The notes beneath the pieces were generated by a model, which made no database searches, was not told where the DNA came from, and was given only the letters and a program-made list of their open reading frames with translations. A program made the position numbers and the translations under genes. Shown here piece after piece: positions 33,323-46,424 of a stretch of 64,000 nucleotides of DNA (position 1 is the first letter of the stretch; the number at the start of each line of letters is the position of its first letter). This stretch comes from Phocoena phocoena (Eukaryota; Chordata; Mammalia; Artiodactyla; Phocoenidae), in contig NC_089221.1 of assembly GCF_963924675.1 (NCBI RefSeq), positions 90,314,998 to 90,378,997 on the forward strand. The letters are read 5' to 3'.

Positions 33323-35644
33323 AAAATCTTGATGCAATAATAGTGGTTTTGCCACTCCCGGTTGTTTGAGATGGATCTGTCCCGTGTTTGGTTGGGGTCT
33401 TATTCGGTGTGTGTTGCCACCAGCTGCTCACAGATAAAGCAGAAATTCTCTTTTACCAGCAAGTTTCTGCTTTTTATTTTTAGAATAAATCATCAGGGAA
33501 ATGAAGAGAGGATGCTTTTGCTTTGGGTTGTGGTCAAGAACTGATTAAATAGTTTAGTGACCCCGGCACACGCTAAAAATCATACACTTCAGTTGTGATC
33601 TCAGTGGCATATTTGTTTGCTTATGTTTTATTACATTTATTATTGCAGATGTTCAGTAGTTCATTACTTTCTCTTATTTTTTTTCTGAAAATTTAATTTG
33701 TGCTTATAACTACAGTGTTTGAGAACTCAGCATCCTTGTTTTCTACAAATACTGATTAAAACAAAATGCTGTAAAATGTAAAACATTGTAATTACCTTCC
33801 CATGTCTTTGTTGTTTTTGTGCTGAAATGTTTTCACATTCCTTTTTCTGGAAGAAATTCTTTGCTTTCATTTTGATTATGTTGCTTACCTTGAAATCAAT
33901 AGGTTTTGATATTTTCTCTTGGAAGATTTTATATCTTTTTGGGAATATGTAATATATCTAATAAAAGATAAATATTATCATGTACATGGTCCTCTAGAGT
34001 AGTTCTTAAGTCCTATTTTGTAAACAAGATATATTAAAACATTTTGAGGGGTAGGGTGGAGGTGTGAGGGCTTGTTCTTTCTTCCATTATGAATGAATCG
34101 CTCCTTCTTCAGTCCATTCTAGTTAGAAAAGATAGTTTTAGCAAGCAAGTAGCAGGCGGGGGTGATAGTGAGTTTCACGTCTGGGTTTGGGGTCCGCTTT
34201 GAGGTTGAAGTTCAGGAACCTTCCCAGGAACGCCGTGCCTGTGGGACCTTCTGAACCAATGAGCAGGGCGAGATTGTGGTCACATTCCATTGTATTCCAG
34301 GATAAGATGAGAGTAAGCCAAGATGTGAAATGAAGGTCCATGTGAGCTGATCCGGAAGGTAAGGTGCGTTGGAAGAGTGGAATCTGGAGACACTCTGCCA
34401 GCCTGCTGGCCCAGACCAGCACACAACTTAGTGGTTTGGGGGGAATTCCTTCAAAGCCAGGAGGTGGGGGAGGGGGAGGGATAAATATCCCTGAGGTACA
34501 TATGGGTTACCCAGGCAAATGATACATGCTGACTAGGAAGTTTGGACTTGTTTTGAATGACTTAAAAAGTAAAGAGATTAATCAATTTGTAATATGTATG
34601 TACTGAGCTATAAAACCCTAGAGAAATATTAATAAAAATACTAATTTCATCATCAGATAGTGAAAATTATTTTTGGCTGCATATTTGATTGTCAGCATGT
34701 CAAAATCATTTGAATGTTAAAACTGGTAAAGAAAAATTTTGTTCAGGTGGGCATATGTTCACATTCCTCCTACAAAGCTGCGATGTGAAACCAACTAAGG
34801 GTGATTGCGGCTGTGAATGGTTGAAGTAGTGGCCCAAAGGGGAGTGGGAGGAGGACCCTATGACATATGCTGCCGTATAGCCTATATAGAGAATGCCTGA
34901 AGAGAGGTAATGGACGAGCCTCCTTCAGTGTACACTGGCTTAAGCAAAAACAGGTGATTTATTGTTCCCAGTACCTAAGGTTCAAGGGTAGACAGCACTC
35001 CAAATACAGCTGTAGCGAACTATAAGGTGATGTCATCCAGGATATGTTTTTTTTCTCATGTTTTGCTTTCCTCTGAGTTATTCTTCTCAGGCAAGGACTG
35101 CACATTTGATGGCAAGATGGCTACCAGCAGACTCAGACTTGCATCCCAGCCGGCTTAGTGACCCCATTGGTAAGAGCACCTTCATCCACATTTTCAGCAA
35201 ATGTCCTGGGATTGACAGTACTGGCCGTCATCTTGCTCATATCCTAATGATGGTGGCTAAGGGTAGAGTTAGGTTCAACTGAACCCCATGGGCAAAAAGC
35301 GTGAGAAATAGTCCTCTCATCATCACCCATCTCATAAAAAATGGGATTCTACAACCAGAGGAAAGGGAGTTGGATACTGGGATACTATGGATTCTAGGCA
35401 GGCAAAATACAGTACGAAATATTGCTGAGAAAAAACAAATGTGCAAATTTAAAGGAAGTAGAAAGCACACTTAGCTTCCATTTCAGGAAAGGTTTCATAG
35501 AAGAGGTAGGCTTGAAATATCAATAGTTCCTAAAAGATGCATTTGACTTTAGGAGGTAGAACAATATGCGTGTACTCCGTAAAAGACCAGAATGAGGAAG
35601 GACATGGTAACAGCAAGCCTGAAGAACTAGAAATAGTTCCTTCT

Positions 35645-35775
35645 GTCTGGAGCAGCACCGTCCAATAAAACTTTTCTGTGGTAATGGCGAGGTTCTTTCT
35701 ACATGTGCTGTCCAGTATGGTAGCCACTAGCCACATGTGGCTCTTGAACATTTGAAGTGTGGAGAGTGCAACTAA
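35645..35775 (+). mobile_element. hAT-like MER relic (DNA transposon)
   Basis: CACCGTCCAATAAAACTTTTC and CAGTATGGTAGCCACTAGCC plus CACATGTGGCTCTTGAACAT are a well-known mammalian non-autonomous DNA element motif. I do not assign the subfamily. Confidence 0.65.
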
Positions 35776-35914
35776 GGAACTGAATGGCTTATTCTAGTCG
35801 AAGAGCAACATGTGTCTACAGTATTAACACTGGTCTGGTGCACATGGTAGCTATAAGATACTAGTAGGAAATATAACTTAAAATGCAAGTTAAGGACACA
35901 TTCTGCTACAATCC

Positions 35915-36055
35915 TGCTACTCAGTGTGGTCCTCAGACCAGAAGCATTGGCATTACCTGGAAACTTGTTAGTTCCCCACCCCCAGACCTGCTGAATCATA
36001 ATCTACATTTTAGCAAGACCCCCAGAAGATTAATGTGTGTACTAAAGCCCCAGCC
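35915..36055 (+). mobile_element. MER5A/B-type hAT-Charlie element
   Basis: CAGTGTGGTCCTCAGACCAG, CATTGGCATTACCTGGAAAC and CCAGACCTGCTGAATCATAA are the MER5 order. It is non-coding and ancient. Confidence 0.85.
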
Positions 36056-36076
36056 TAGAACATTTTTCAAGAAACA

Positions 36077-36195
36077 AAGTCTCTCACTCCTGTTAGAATG
36101 GCTGTTATCAAAAAGTCAGTTATCAAAAAGGCAAGAAATAAGAAGCGTTGGCAAGCATGTGGAGAAAAGGGAACATTCATACACTGTTATGACTA
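36077..36195 (+). mobile_element. Old L1 ORF2 fragment, sense
   Basis: CTCCTGTTAGAATGGCTGTT, then GCGTTGGCAAGCATGTGGAG and GGGAACATTCATACACTGTT are sense-strand L1 ORF2. A 15-bp tandem copy of GTTATCAAAAAG is inside. Confidence 0.75.
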
Positions 36196-36199
36196 CTTT

Positions 36200-36540
36200 T
36201 CTTTAGGGCTTTGCACTTGTTCCCTCTGCTTCAGTGATTCTACTTTCATACCTTCCTGGGGCAGGCTCCTTGTTATTCTGCTTTGGTTCATTGTCACCTT
36301 CTCAAGAATCTCCCTGGACCAGCCAATTTATACAAGCCCTACCTCCACTTCTTCACTAAGTATTTTATTACCCTGCTTCTTTTCTTCCTAACAGAGCCAA
36401 GTGTGAAATCATGTCAGTTTGCCTTCCTCACTGATATAAGTGCTACTGAAGGCAGGAACCCCAGCTGTTTGTTCAGCCTTGTTATCCCCACACTTGCAAC
36501 AGCAGACATTCAGAAAATAGGTGTTCAATAAATTGATGAA
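36200..36540 (+). mobile_element. L2 3' end
   Basis: GGGCTTTGCACTTGTTCCCTC starts the L2 terminal region; CTGAAGGCAGGAACCCCAG and GAAAATAGGTGTTCAATAAA with TTGATGAA end it. Confidence 0.85.
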
Positions 36541-39500
36541 AATGTTTATCACCATTAAGTGTTGAGAAACAAAAATCACAATTTTCAGAATAGAAGGCTG
36601 TGAAGTCCCTTACATCTTAATTGTATTTGTTCATGTTATTTTCCTGCTGAAAAGTCCCATTACCAGAAATTAAAGTATAAACGTTTCAAGCTGCATTCCT
36701 AATTTGCCTAAAGGATGTGACCTCTTTATGGAAGATATTGTTGCTTAACAACCAGCTACTGGCCCTCTGGCTTCTTTGCTAATAAAATCCTGATTTGATT
36801 CACATATCAGACAGTCATAAGCCTCAGGAGGTGAATTGTGATTGGTCTAAATTAGTCACGATGATTTCCTTCTCTAGGCTTGATGGCTGATTTAGGAATT
36901 GACTTGTGACACAATTTTGGCCAATGAACTATGATGGGAAGTCTGTTGAGGGCTTCTGGGAGAGGACTCCTCCCTCCTCAAAAGGGGAGAGCATCTTATC
37001 CTCATGCAACAATGTTCAAAGGCAGTTTTGTGTAAGTGTTGATGCTGGAGCTGCTGCAGCCATTTTGCAACCCTGCAGAGACAAGCCTGAGAAAAAAAGT
37101 CAACTGGGTGACCAAATAACAAATGAGTAGAGCTGATGATGCTGAGCTGCTGAATGAACCAACCCCCACCTTCTTGTTATATGAAGTAATGTCACTTTAG
37201 TATTTAAGACGATTCGAGTTTAGTGTTATGTTACAAAGAGCTGAAAACATTTAAACTGATGCCCCTCACTGCTTCCTCAGCACCATGCTCTCTCGTTTTG
37301 AATGGGTACATGTGTACTTGCCTGACTAAAGCTTAGTTGTAAAGTCAGTTTCTCAGAACACAGCCTCTTACTTTGTCCCTATTGCTCCCACCACCTTGCA
37401 CATTTGCTCAAAATATTAAATAAAACTGTTCTTAATGATACTGTGTAGACATTTTTTCAAATATGAGAAGCAGGATTTTAAAAAATGCAAAATGAATCCA
37501 GGATGTGTGTACTAGCAAAATGCCTGAAGACTGCAGAGCTCCTTTGGCATATGCCCTCAGAGAGTGTCAACTCAAATGTGGAACTGGGGCTGGCTCCTCT
37601 AGTATGGTGAACCTTATGTTAACCAAATGTTAAACAAAATCTGGAGGCAGAGGGGAAGAGAACCAAGGGGCCGGGGTGGGAGCAATGAGTCGGTGGAGGC
37701 TAGCCTCCTTGAAGTATGTCAGCTAATTCTTTAACTATTTTAAGATTTTTCCAAATAGATTTAAATCTCTGAAGGACTGTAAGTGAATTTCTGAATCTCC
37801 AAACCAGGCAAGGAAGGAAATTGTAACAGTGCTATTTTAAAGGGCATATTTTAAGGGCCTTACATGGAACCCAGTGTTCTTGGCTCCCATGCTCTATGTA
37901 GCTTTCCAATTTTTTATTCATAAGCTTAGCCTTGGGGCTCATTTTCTGGTCCCAAATCTAAGTGGCAATGTTAGCACGCAAGATGTGTCTCTAGGGTCTG
38001 GATGTGTGAAAACTCTTTCACTAAACCAAATGGAGCCCTCATTGGTTGACTTTCAGAGCATGATCTGAAGTTGTGAGGAGGCCTTTGTTTTGATCCAAAA
38101 CTCCCCCCCAACTGGAGCAGATCAGAGCACTCACCTTTCTTGGGATGGATGTCCTTGTCACATGCAGGATTGAAATAATTTTGGGCTGGCTCTATGGAAG
38201 TGAGTTTTCAAAAAAAGTGATTTGACTCATTTGTTTATCTTCTTAGATGGATTTTTAAAGTGCAGTTAATAAGATTACTTTGAAGTTTAAATCTATTTTC
38301 TTAAGAAAAATCTACAAATTCATCTTCATTGAATGTGTGGGCTCCCATTAATAGAGTCTGAAGGCAGTTGGTTTTAGATTTTGCGTTGAGCTTTCAATAA
38401 ACATTCATGGGAGTTGTCATTTGCTCAGGTTACCTGTGCTGGGCTCTGGGGGAGTGGGATTTTTAATAATCTTGCCCTCCTGTCTAGTAAGGGAGAGAAA
38501 TCCTGCATGGAGTTAAGGTACTAGAAGACCAGAGGGCAAGAGGGCCATGTTAGCGCTGGCGGCACAAATGATAAGGTACTTAAAGCACATAGGAAGGAGA
38601 CTTTGCTTCCATATGGAGTGATGAGGGGAGAAGAGGAGGTGGGAGGATTTGAGCTGAGCCTGGAAGGATATAAGTATATCACCAACTAGATGTGGGAGAG
38701 GAGGGTGGCATGGCACCAACAGCATGAAAACAAGAAATCTCATGTCTGGTGGAAATTTTGTGAAGGGAAATCATTGGAAGTTATACTAGAAATGTTTTTG
38801 TGTAATTTAAAGGCCCCCCATAATCTGTATCTAGACTTTGGACTCTACAGAAGAAAATGGAGATGTGGTAGTATGCACATAGATATTGATTGATCAACAC
38901 ATTTAAGAAGGTGAAAGGAAAGAAGCATGTGTGTAGTTTTCAGGAACCCTTAATAATTGCCAGTAATTGTGAAGAAAGGGAAACATATGTCTGAATTGAT
39001 TTTGTTCATTGTAGCCACATGATGCCTGATTAAGGCAATTATGAAATGTAAGTTTCTTGTGTATGAGACTGTTGACTTCAGAACTCTATAGTGATTTTAT
39101 TAGTGAAATAGTAGCATCTAATCTAAGCTTGGACGGAACCATTTTACAGGGTATCGAAGTAACTAGCTCCTTTCATTAGTCCATAGTCTATCTACTTCAG
39201 GACTGTCTCTACAATTTAATTTGTCAGCTATAAACTCTAGAGTATTTGTCATCCAGATAAGAGGTCAAAGAATTAATGAGACACATTATTAAAATACTTT
39301 TAAAAGGGTCTAATATTTTAAAGTTTAGTAAAACTTTATCATATGCAGTCTCTTGGGCCTGTGTCATTGAAACGTAATGATGAGGTTTTGTAAGTCAGTA
39401 AAAACTACATAAGGTGAAAGACTAGCCCACCTGATCCTGAATCCCACCCTGTTTGCATGATGAGAGTTGATTGAGATTTCAACAAAGTTGTAGCACCAGT

Positions 39501-39990
39501 TCTTACAGCTTTAACAGGTATGGGGGACATGGAGCCCTTTGAAGGACAACACTTCAAATTAGAAGGGAACGCAAGGGGCAAGATGGCACCAGCAAAAATG
39601 ACTGGTTTTTGAAAATATGCACCTGGCTTCATTAAAATCTCTAGAAATAAACAATGAAAATGAAAGCTTTTCAACATTTAAAAAGAAAGCTACCTACTTG
39701 AGCACCTGGTATCATGGAGCCAGGAGGCTGTAGGAGTTCCAAACTTGCCAGGGTTCCCAATAGAAGGCAAACTGTCTGTCTCGGGCCTGTAGGGTCAGGT
39801 GTTGCCATCTGTGTGATTATGATAATCAGCTACCTGATAACGTTTGTAGAGCAGCGGGGGCTCGTGAAAGCGGGCAAATATTGTCAGAGGACAAGGGAAA
39901 AGAAAGGATCACTAAATGCTGATTCCCTTTTCTCTTCCTTTTTCAGAAGGCATGGCCGGAAGTAAAATATGATCATAATAATCACTGCCA
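36541..39990. other. Intergenic DNA, no gene recognised
   Basis: Positions 36890-37110 may belong to an old unnamed repeat (GACTTGTGACACAATTTTGGC and CAGCCATTTTGCAACCCTGC). The rest appears unique. No splice-linked exons or long open frames were seen. Confidence 0.45.
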
Positions 39991-40135
39991 TCACTTACTG
40001 AGTGTTATGTACCAGGCACTGTAAATACATGGCATACTTAAGTATGCCTTACAGCCACCCTATAAAGGCTGTACTATTATTATACCCATTTTACAGGAAA
40101 GGAAAGTGAAGGCTAAAGAAATACAATTCCAGTCT
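39990..40135 (-). mobile_element. MIR SINE fragment, antisense
   Basis: TACTGAGTGTTATGTACCAG, GCACTGTAAATACATGGC and CCATTTTACAGGAAAGGAAA follow the reversed MIR 3' half. Confidence 0.8.
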
Positions 40136-40139
40136 TGGT

Positions 40140-40370
40140 CTACTGGGGGTCTGAGAGCTACGGTCCACAGGTCAAAGTTAGCCTACTGCCTGTTTGTGTA
40201 AATAACATCTTATTGGAACACAGTGATACCATTTGTTACATACTTTTTATGGGTACTATATGGCTACAAAGGCAGAATTGAGTAGTTGTGACAGAGACCA
40301 TATGGCCCACAAAGCTGAAAATATTTGCTGATGGTCCTTTAGAGAAAAAAGTAGACCTTTTATCTGACTA
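40140..40370 (+). mobile_element. hAT-type DNA transposon relic
   Basis: TCTGAGAGCTACGGTCCAC, CTTATTGGAACACAGTGATA, GGCAGAATTGAGTAGTTGTG and GACCATATGGCCCACAAAGC form a familiar mammalian hAT MER element. The subfamily is not assigned. Confidence 0.7.
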
Positions 40371-40439
40371 TAGAGTCCAATTGATGTGGAATCCCCAGAG
40401 TTGTCACTTCAGTGAATATTGAGAACATTTTAACTATAA

Positions 40440-40560
40440 AAGAATGGAAAATGTGGCAGCAGTAGTGGAAAGAACACTAGACTGGGAGCCTGACAATCTA
40501 GATTCTTGTCTCAATTCTGCAAAAAGTAACTGGGACCTTGGAAAAGTCACTCCACCTCCT
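40440..40560 (+). mobile_element. MIR SINE 5' fragment
   Basis: GTAGTGGAAAGAACACTAGAC, GGAGCCTGACAATCTAGATT and GGGACCTTGGAAAAGTCACT match the MIR 5' half in order. Confidence 0.75.
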
Positions 40561-41570
40561 AAGAAATCTTTCTTCCTGATCTGCTCATTAAAGCCACACT
40601 GCCAAGCTTCCAAATTAAAAGGTTTCCTAAACAGTTTTTCTGGTTTGCAAAAAGCTATTTTAGCTGATCAAATAAAATGCATTTTTACCAGTTCTCCATG
40701 GCAACACTCACAGCTCTTGCCAAATAACCTTTTGAAGTCCTATTTCTGCATGTTTGGGGTATGGCACCTTTGGGTAGAAAGATGTTTCAGAATGGGAATA
40801 TTCTGTTTAATGCAAAAACATTTTTGTTTTGTTTTGTTTTTGTGAATGCCAGGGTTTCCTTCCACTGAAACCACCTAAGCCTGAAGCTTTTTCTAGGGAG
40901 ATTGAAGGCTGAATGTGAAGAGTAATATAAAAAATCCCGAAAGGATTATGTAAAAACCATTGAGTTTCAAGCTGTGAGTCAGCACCAACAGCACCTACAT
41001 GTTGTGGGCTTCAGATCAGTGCAGGGACCTGTGGAACAGGAGATTCTTCCATTGAAGGACTAAGTTAAGAAATCACTTTAAATCTCAGGGAATCTTAGTC
41101 TTTTGCCATCTGTGGTGAAAAATCAGTCCTGGTGTAGCTTTACCCTGAAAGATTAAGGGAAAGGACTGCTTAGGGGAAAAATACAAGCTGCCTTGTGATA
41201 AGTGCCTGAGCTACTGCCTGATGAGAAGGCTGGTGATGGGACCTGTATCTTGTTCCAACACTGCGTCGTGTTTGTTTGAAGCAAGAAATGTGTTAGTTTG
41301 GTGATCCTGTCTTGACTCTTTTCTTTTTAAAGCATAAAGATTTGGAGTGGGAGCAGGAAGGAAATAATTGGATGTATATCTTTGAATTCAACCTGAGTCA
41401 AGTTTGAGTGTGAGAGAAGCATAAGTATATTTTAGAAAGAGAAAGACGTCAGAACTTCATGTCCACCATTTAGGAATGAACTTCCATTTGGCAAATGTCA
41501 GTTGTGTCCTGTCGGGTGTCAAGTTGGTAAAGCACTGCACATCCTGAGCCTGATCTCTTATGACATAGGC
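40561..41570. other. Intergenic DNA, nothing recognised
   Basis: Includes a (TTTTG)n run near 40825. A 133-codon frame beginning at 40444 starts inside the MIR and has no protein features. Confidence 0.45.
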
Positions 41571-42031
41571 ATTTGTCGTGGGTTGAAGTGGGGGATGGAG
41601 AGGGGTCCCAAGAGATTTGTCCATATCCTACTCCCTGGAACCTGCTATGTTACCTTATGTGGTACAAGGGTCTTTGCATATGTGATTGAATTAAAGACCT
41701 TGAGATGAGATGGGTTATCTGGGTGGGCCCTAAATCTAATGCAAATATCCTTATAACAGACAGTATGGAAAACACAGCAAGGAGGAAGCAATGTGACCAC
41801 AGAGGCAGAGACTAGAGAGATGCGACCCCAAGTCAAGGAACGCTGACAGCTACCGAAGGCTGGAAGAGTCACGGGAGGATTCTCCCCTAGATCCTCCCGA
41901 GGGAGTGTGACCCTGCTGACACGTTGATTTCAGACTTCTGACCTCCAGAACTGTGAGAGGATAAATTTCTGTTGTTTTAAGCCACCCAGTTGAAGTAATT
42001 TGTTACAGAAACCTCAGGAAACTAATATAGT
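41571..42031 (+). mobile_element. MLT1-type LTR (ERVL-MaLR relic), near complete
   Basis: The LTR reads in sense orientation: CCAAGAGATTTGTCCATATCC, TTACCTTATGTGGTACAAGG, GGGTGGGCCCTAAATCTAAT, GGCAGAGACTAGAGAGATGC, GACCTCCAGAACTGTGAGAG, TTTTAAGCCACCCAGTTGAA and an end at AAACTAATATAG. It carries an AATTTC tail-like stretch and no coding sequence. Confidence 0.88.
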
Positions 42032-43023
42032 ACTCCGAATACATCTAACCATCCCACTGCCTGTCTGGAGAAGCACACGGGGCTTTCCCCAGTCTCCCCT
42101 GGGATCCTGTCAGAGAATGAAAGGCTGCAGGATTATGTTGATTTGTGGCAGACACAGCACTTTGCCAAAAACAGAGAAGCACAGAACTGGACAGGAACCC
42201 CTTTGGTATTTGATTCATTTTGTGGGATTACTTATCCGCTGGCAGTTTAGAGTACGACTTGCAATAAAAACAGGAAAATGTTTTTAGTGATTTGCCACCA
42301 CTTACCACAGAAAGTTATTCATCTAGTTCCAATAAATTTGAGTAAAGTCTTCTCAAGATGAAATGGTTGGATACTCGTCAATAATGGAGAATATGAATAA
42401 TTTTCACTTCTTAGGAACTTCTAATTTTTAGAGCACTATTAATATGAAGATTAATTTGCACTCTTTTCTCTCATAATAACTGTGAAGCAGGTCAGATAGG
42501 TATGATTATGGATCTTTCAGAGCTGTGCGACTTAAAACTGGAAAACTAATGAAGGCAGCCTGATTGACAGATAATTTTTCTTGATCCAATGCCCTGCTCA
42601 TTGGCTTACCTTTTAGGGATTGACTTGACTCAACAGAGACTTGATAAATTGACAACAGTTATCTGGCTGTGTCCTTGAAGGAGACTAGGAAAGAAAGTTT
42701 TAAAGAAGAAAAATAGAGATTTGCCTTATCACATAACAAAACATACAGATATAACATCTTGTAAAGAATATAAGGATTGCAATTCACATTGGTGGTAAAG
42801 AGGTGGATCATTCAATAAATAGCATGGTCTTTATTTAGAGAAAAATGAAATTGTATATCTACTGCAAACACACAATGCAAATAATTGGCAGATTGAAGAG
42901 TTAGTTGCAAAAATTAAGACTATACATATAAATAGAAAAAATACAGGAGACTATTTTAATCACTTAGGATTGAAGAAGGCATTTCTATGCAAGGTAAGAA
43001 CTTGAGAGCTGTAAAAACAATTA

Positions 43024-43032
43024 GACAAATTT
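43024..43032. repeat. Left 9-bp target-site duplication
   Basis: gacaaattt is repeated exactly at 43170-43178 and encloses the L1 3' fragment. Confidence 0.8.
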
Positions 43033-43169
43033 TTTTAAACATCTTCATTGGAGCATAATTGCTTTATAGTGGTATGTTAATTTCTGCTTTATAACAAAGT
43101 GAATCAGCTATACATATACATATATCCCCTCCCTTTTGCACCTCACTCCCACCCTCCCTATCCCATGCT
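43033..43169 (-). mobile_element. 5'-truncated LINE-1 3' end with intact target duplication
   Basis: A short T-run is followed by AAACATCTTCATTGGAGCATA and CAGCTATACATATACATAT, the reversed cetartiodactyl L1 3'UTR. Only about 130 bp were inserted. Confidence 0.88.
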
Positions 43170-43257
43170 GACAAATTTGATTATAAAAATTAAAAGTGGT
43201 GTGACCAAGATGTCAGAGTTAAAAGAAAAACAAAACAATATACAGTGGTAAATATTT

Positions 43258-43460
43258 GCAATATATGTTTTATTCATTAATATATTCAACAGCTTTGGAG
43301 CACCAGCTACAGGCCAGACACTGTAGTTGGTGCTGGAAACAAAACACTGAATAAGATAAGTACAGATCATACCTTGTGAAACTTGTGATTTAGTAAGTAA
43401 GGAATCACATTGAACAATTTAGAGTATAATGAGTATTAGAAAGGTCAAGCCTGGATGCCA
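43258..43460. repeat. Ancient interspersed repeat of uncertain family
   Basis: GAGCACCAGCTACAGGCCAG and GACACTGTAGTTGGTGCTGG with a following GATTTAGTAAG resemble the unnamed repeat at 20960. Confidence 0.4.
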
Positions 43461-43847
43461 TGGGAAAAGTATGGTGTGGATAAGTATTGACAGACAAGAG
43501 TTAATATCTTGTGTATAAATAACTCATGGAAATCAATGAGAAAAATATTAACATAGAAAAATCAACAGTAGATATATACTGGAAATTCCCAAATGGAGAA
43601 ATATGGTTCACCAATAAATATATGAAAAAATGTTTATCCTCATGCATAATCAAATATATGCACACCAAAGTTAGATGTAGTGCTTTATCAGATTATCAAA
43701 TAATAAAATGAGTTATAAAAACTGTTAATGATAAGATGTAGAGAGATGGGAACTCTCACATATTTTGATAGGAGTGTAAATTGTAGAAACTCTGATGATG
43801 CATATCAACACTTACAATTTAAAAATTTGTCCCTCTGTTAATGTGTT

Positions 43848-44065
43848 ATGAACTGAATGTTTGTATCTCCCCAAAATTTATATGTTGAAGCCCTAACCCC
43901 CAAAATGATGGTATTTGGGCCTTTAAGAGGTAATTAGTGTTAGGTGAGGTTATGAGGGTGGGGCCTCCAATATGGGATTAGTGCCCTTGTAAACAGACAT
44001 GAGAAAGCTTGCTCTCTCTCCCTCCACGGACACACACTGAGGAAAGGCCATGTGAGGGCACACTG
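43848..44065 (+). mobile_element. MLT1/MST-type LTR fragment (ERVL-MaLR)
   Basis: The LTR 5' half is clear: CTCCCCAAAATTTATATGTTG, AAGCCCTAACCCCCAAAATG, GTAATTAGTGTTAGGTGAGG, GGGATTAGTGCCCTTGTAAA and GGCCATGTGAGGGCACA. The 3' half is missing. Confidence 0.85.
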
Positions 44066-44214
44066 TCTTATAAAGTATTATGCAGCATTTGATAGGGTGA
44101 CTTCTTACATACAGACGTGGATGGATATATGTCTTAAGATATTTTGTTAAGTGAGAATTATAGTTCAATATGTATAGCGTGATCCATTTCTGTAAAATGT
44201 ATAAAGAGATACAT

Positions 44215-44455
44215 ACATGTATTCACCCATTTATAAAGTGCTACAGTGTGCCAAGTACTGTGCTATACAGTTAACATAATTTATCTCATTATCTCGTTTA
44301 TTCCATACAACATTCACATGTGTTTAGGTAGTATTATTATCCCTATTTTACACATAAATAATTGAGGTCTAAGGTTAATTTGCCTAGTCACACAGCTAAT
44401 AAGTGGTAAAGCTGGAGTGTGAATTTACACTCTGAATCACTACACTGCATATATG
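44215..44455 (-). mobile_element. MIR SINE, antisense, near complete
   Basis: AGTGTGCCAAGTACTGTGCTA, GGTAGTATTATTATCCCTAT, GTCACACAGCTAATAAGTGG and CTCTGAATCACTACACTGC follow the reversed MIR. Confidence 0.88.
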
Positions 44456-44989
44456 TTCAAAATGGACAAGTGCCAACAGTTATTATTTTAGATTAGGGAT
44501 GGGAATGGGAATAGAACTATTAGGGCCTTTAATATCTTGATATTGTTTATTATGTTTACTGGTAATAAGTGATTGTTGTTAAAAATTCAAAGATTCCCCT
44601 ATTTTGGAAGAAAAAGAACAAATGAGATAATTCAATGACCTTTGCCTATCTATAAGATGATGTTTGCAGTCAGTAAATCATGGATACTGTTACATTAATG
44701 CAAAATACATTGAAAGCTGTCATTTTGAATCATTTCTTAATCAATTAATTTGTTATCAGAAAACTAATTCTGTTTTAAATGAAGGAAAGAAAGTTTTAAC
44801 ATCAATTATTTTTCTGAGAAACTTGCAAGAGAAGGAAAACTAAAATGTCAAAGCTTGGAATAACCATGGATTTCCTAAGTTTGCATTATTCAAATGGACA
44901 CAATTTTCCTGCCTTGTCATTTGATAGGCATAGTTATGGCTTGGTGGAAATAGGTTTATGTTGAAAGTAAATTTGATTAAATTAAGTTA

Positions 44990-45195
44990 AAGACCTGGAT
45001 TTAAATCTTAGCCCTGCCTTTTTACTAGCTAGGCCATTAAATAACAAGTTATTTACCCTCTTGAAACTTTACTTTCTTCATATTTAAAATAGGGGTGTTA
45101 GTCCCTAACTTTGGGGATTTACATACATTAAATCCTCTAAAATACCCGGCACATTGCCAACCACTTAGTTGGTGCTTAATAAATATTGGCCATAT
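44990..45195 (+). mobile_element. MIR SINE
   Basis: GACCTGGATTTAAATCTTAGC, TTATTTACCCTCTTGAAACT and GTTGGTGCTTAATAAATATT give the MIR order in sense. Confidence 0.82.
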
Positions 45196-46424
45196 CTGCA
45201 GAGACACAATTTAAGCTCTCAAGTAGAGAGTTAAATTGGTCAACTCAGATTTTTCTGTCCTCAGCTCCACTAGTCCAGAAGGAAGGTGGTTTTTCTCCCA
45301 CTCACTAGCGCAAGCCGGCAACAACACCATCCAGACTGGATGTTCATCACTATGGTAACAACCATGGCCTCCCCGCTTTCTGCTCAGTGTTTATGCTCCC
45401 ATTTTTTCCCTCTCCTCAGAGCCAGACTCAGCTTTATGGCTCCCACTCAGATGTCCTTTTGAAAGGAATAGACAAACTATAGCAAATGGAAATTGGACAT
45501 ATCTCTTTTTCCCTCAAAGTATGATACCACAATTGTCCAATTTTTTTTAGGAAATCTAACTAAATATTGTACTTCCATTCTTATAGCAACACAAGATTTC
45601 CTCGTTTGATGGAAATATAAGGAGGCAAGACTTGTGATACTCAATCCTCATGGATTTGCTCTTTAAAGCTCTAACTTAGGGGCATTCAGACTGAAGTGAC
45701 TGTAAGACCAAAGACACAAATATAGGAATGCAATCAGTGGATGTGAAGGCCCATGGGTTGGCAGGCTTTGTTGAAAGAGAAGGTTGACACAGGTGAGGAA
45801 TGGGAAATATGGCTGGAGTACTAGATTGGGGTCAAGTTGTGAAAGAATAGATACTACTAATCTCGTTGGTTTCCTAGGAGAAGTCATCTCTCGTTGTACC
45901 AAATTTCTCTGTAATAATCTCTACAGAGTCTTATTCCCTATGATTCTAGCATCTGCAAGAGATCCAAATTTGTAGAAACTCAGCCATATTTGGTCTTAAG
46001 CTGTTTATCATCTATGGCCCTAGATGCAGTGGTTATACTTGCATAAATTATTTTCTTAGCTCACAATTCCCCAAAGGCAGATACATCTAGGTTATTATTT
46101 TTACAGGAATAATATTTTTGCAAACATTAAACTGACATTTTTTCATTCCCAGAAGTCATGTGGCTCTGTACTTAATAAATCAATGGACTTCATCACGTCA
46201 TGGGAGTTTGGAACAGAGAAGTCATTTCTTGATGGTGAGTGGAAAACCATATTTTAAAAAAATTCACAGTGAGACTACAGTGTTGAAATCCAGGCTTTGT
46301 TGAGAGGGGGAAAAAAGTTGTTTAAATTTGCCAAAATTCCTTTCATAAATCGAATCCTAAGCCTAGGGAATCTGGATCACTGCATTTTATCTTAAGCCAT
46401 AGTGTAGAGAGGACTGACATTTGT
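45196..46424. other. Intergenic DNA, nothing recognised
   Basis: Unique sequence. An exon-like stretch near 46152-46232 (after TTCATTCCCAG and before GGTGAGT) was considered and not called. Confidence 0.45.

Larger units (their letters stand above)
32213..35640. other. Downstream flank of MAN2A1, largely unique
   Basis: A G-rich block (32243-32285) and two alternative AATAAA signals are noted separately. The rest, including 33400-35640, holds no recognisable gene or repeat; open frames are short and featureless. Confidence 0.5.

Noticed and set aside
40444..40845. 133-codon plus-strand open frame
   Set aside because: Begins within a MIR SINE and has no protein family features.
41571..42031. 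Possible complete endogenous retrovirus
   Set aside because: Only solitary LTR-type sequence is present here and at 8183-9140 and 43848-44065; no internal retroviral genes were found between them.
46152..46232. Exon-like stretch bounded by an AG and GGTGAGT
   Set aside because: Splice-like borders alone are common; no second exon or known protein could be linked. A long noncoding RNA exon cannot be excluded.
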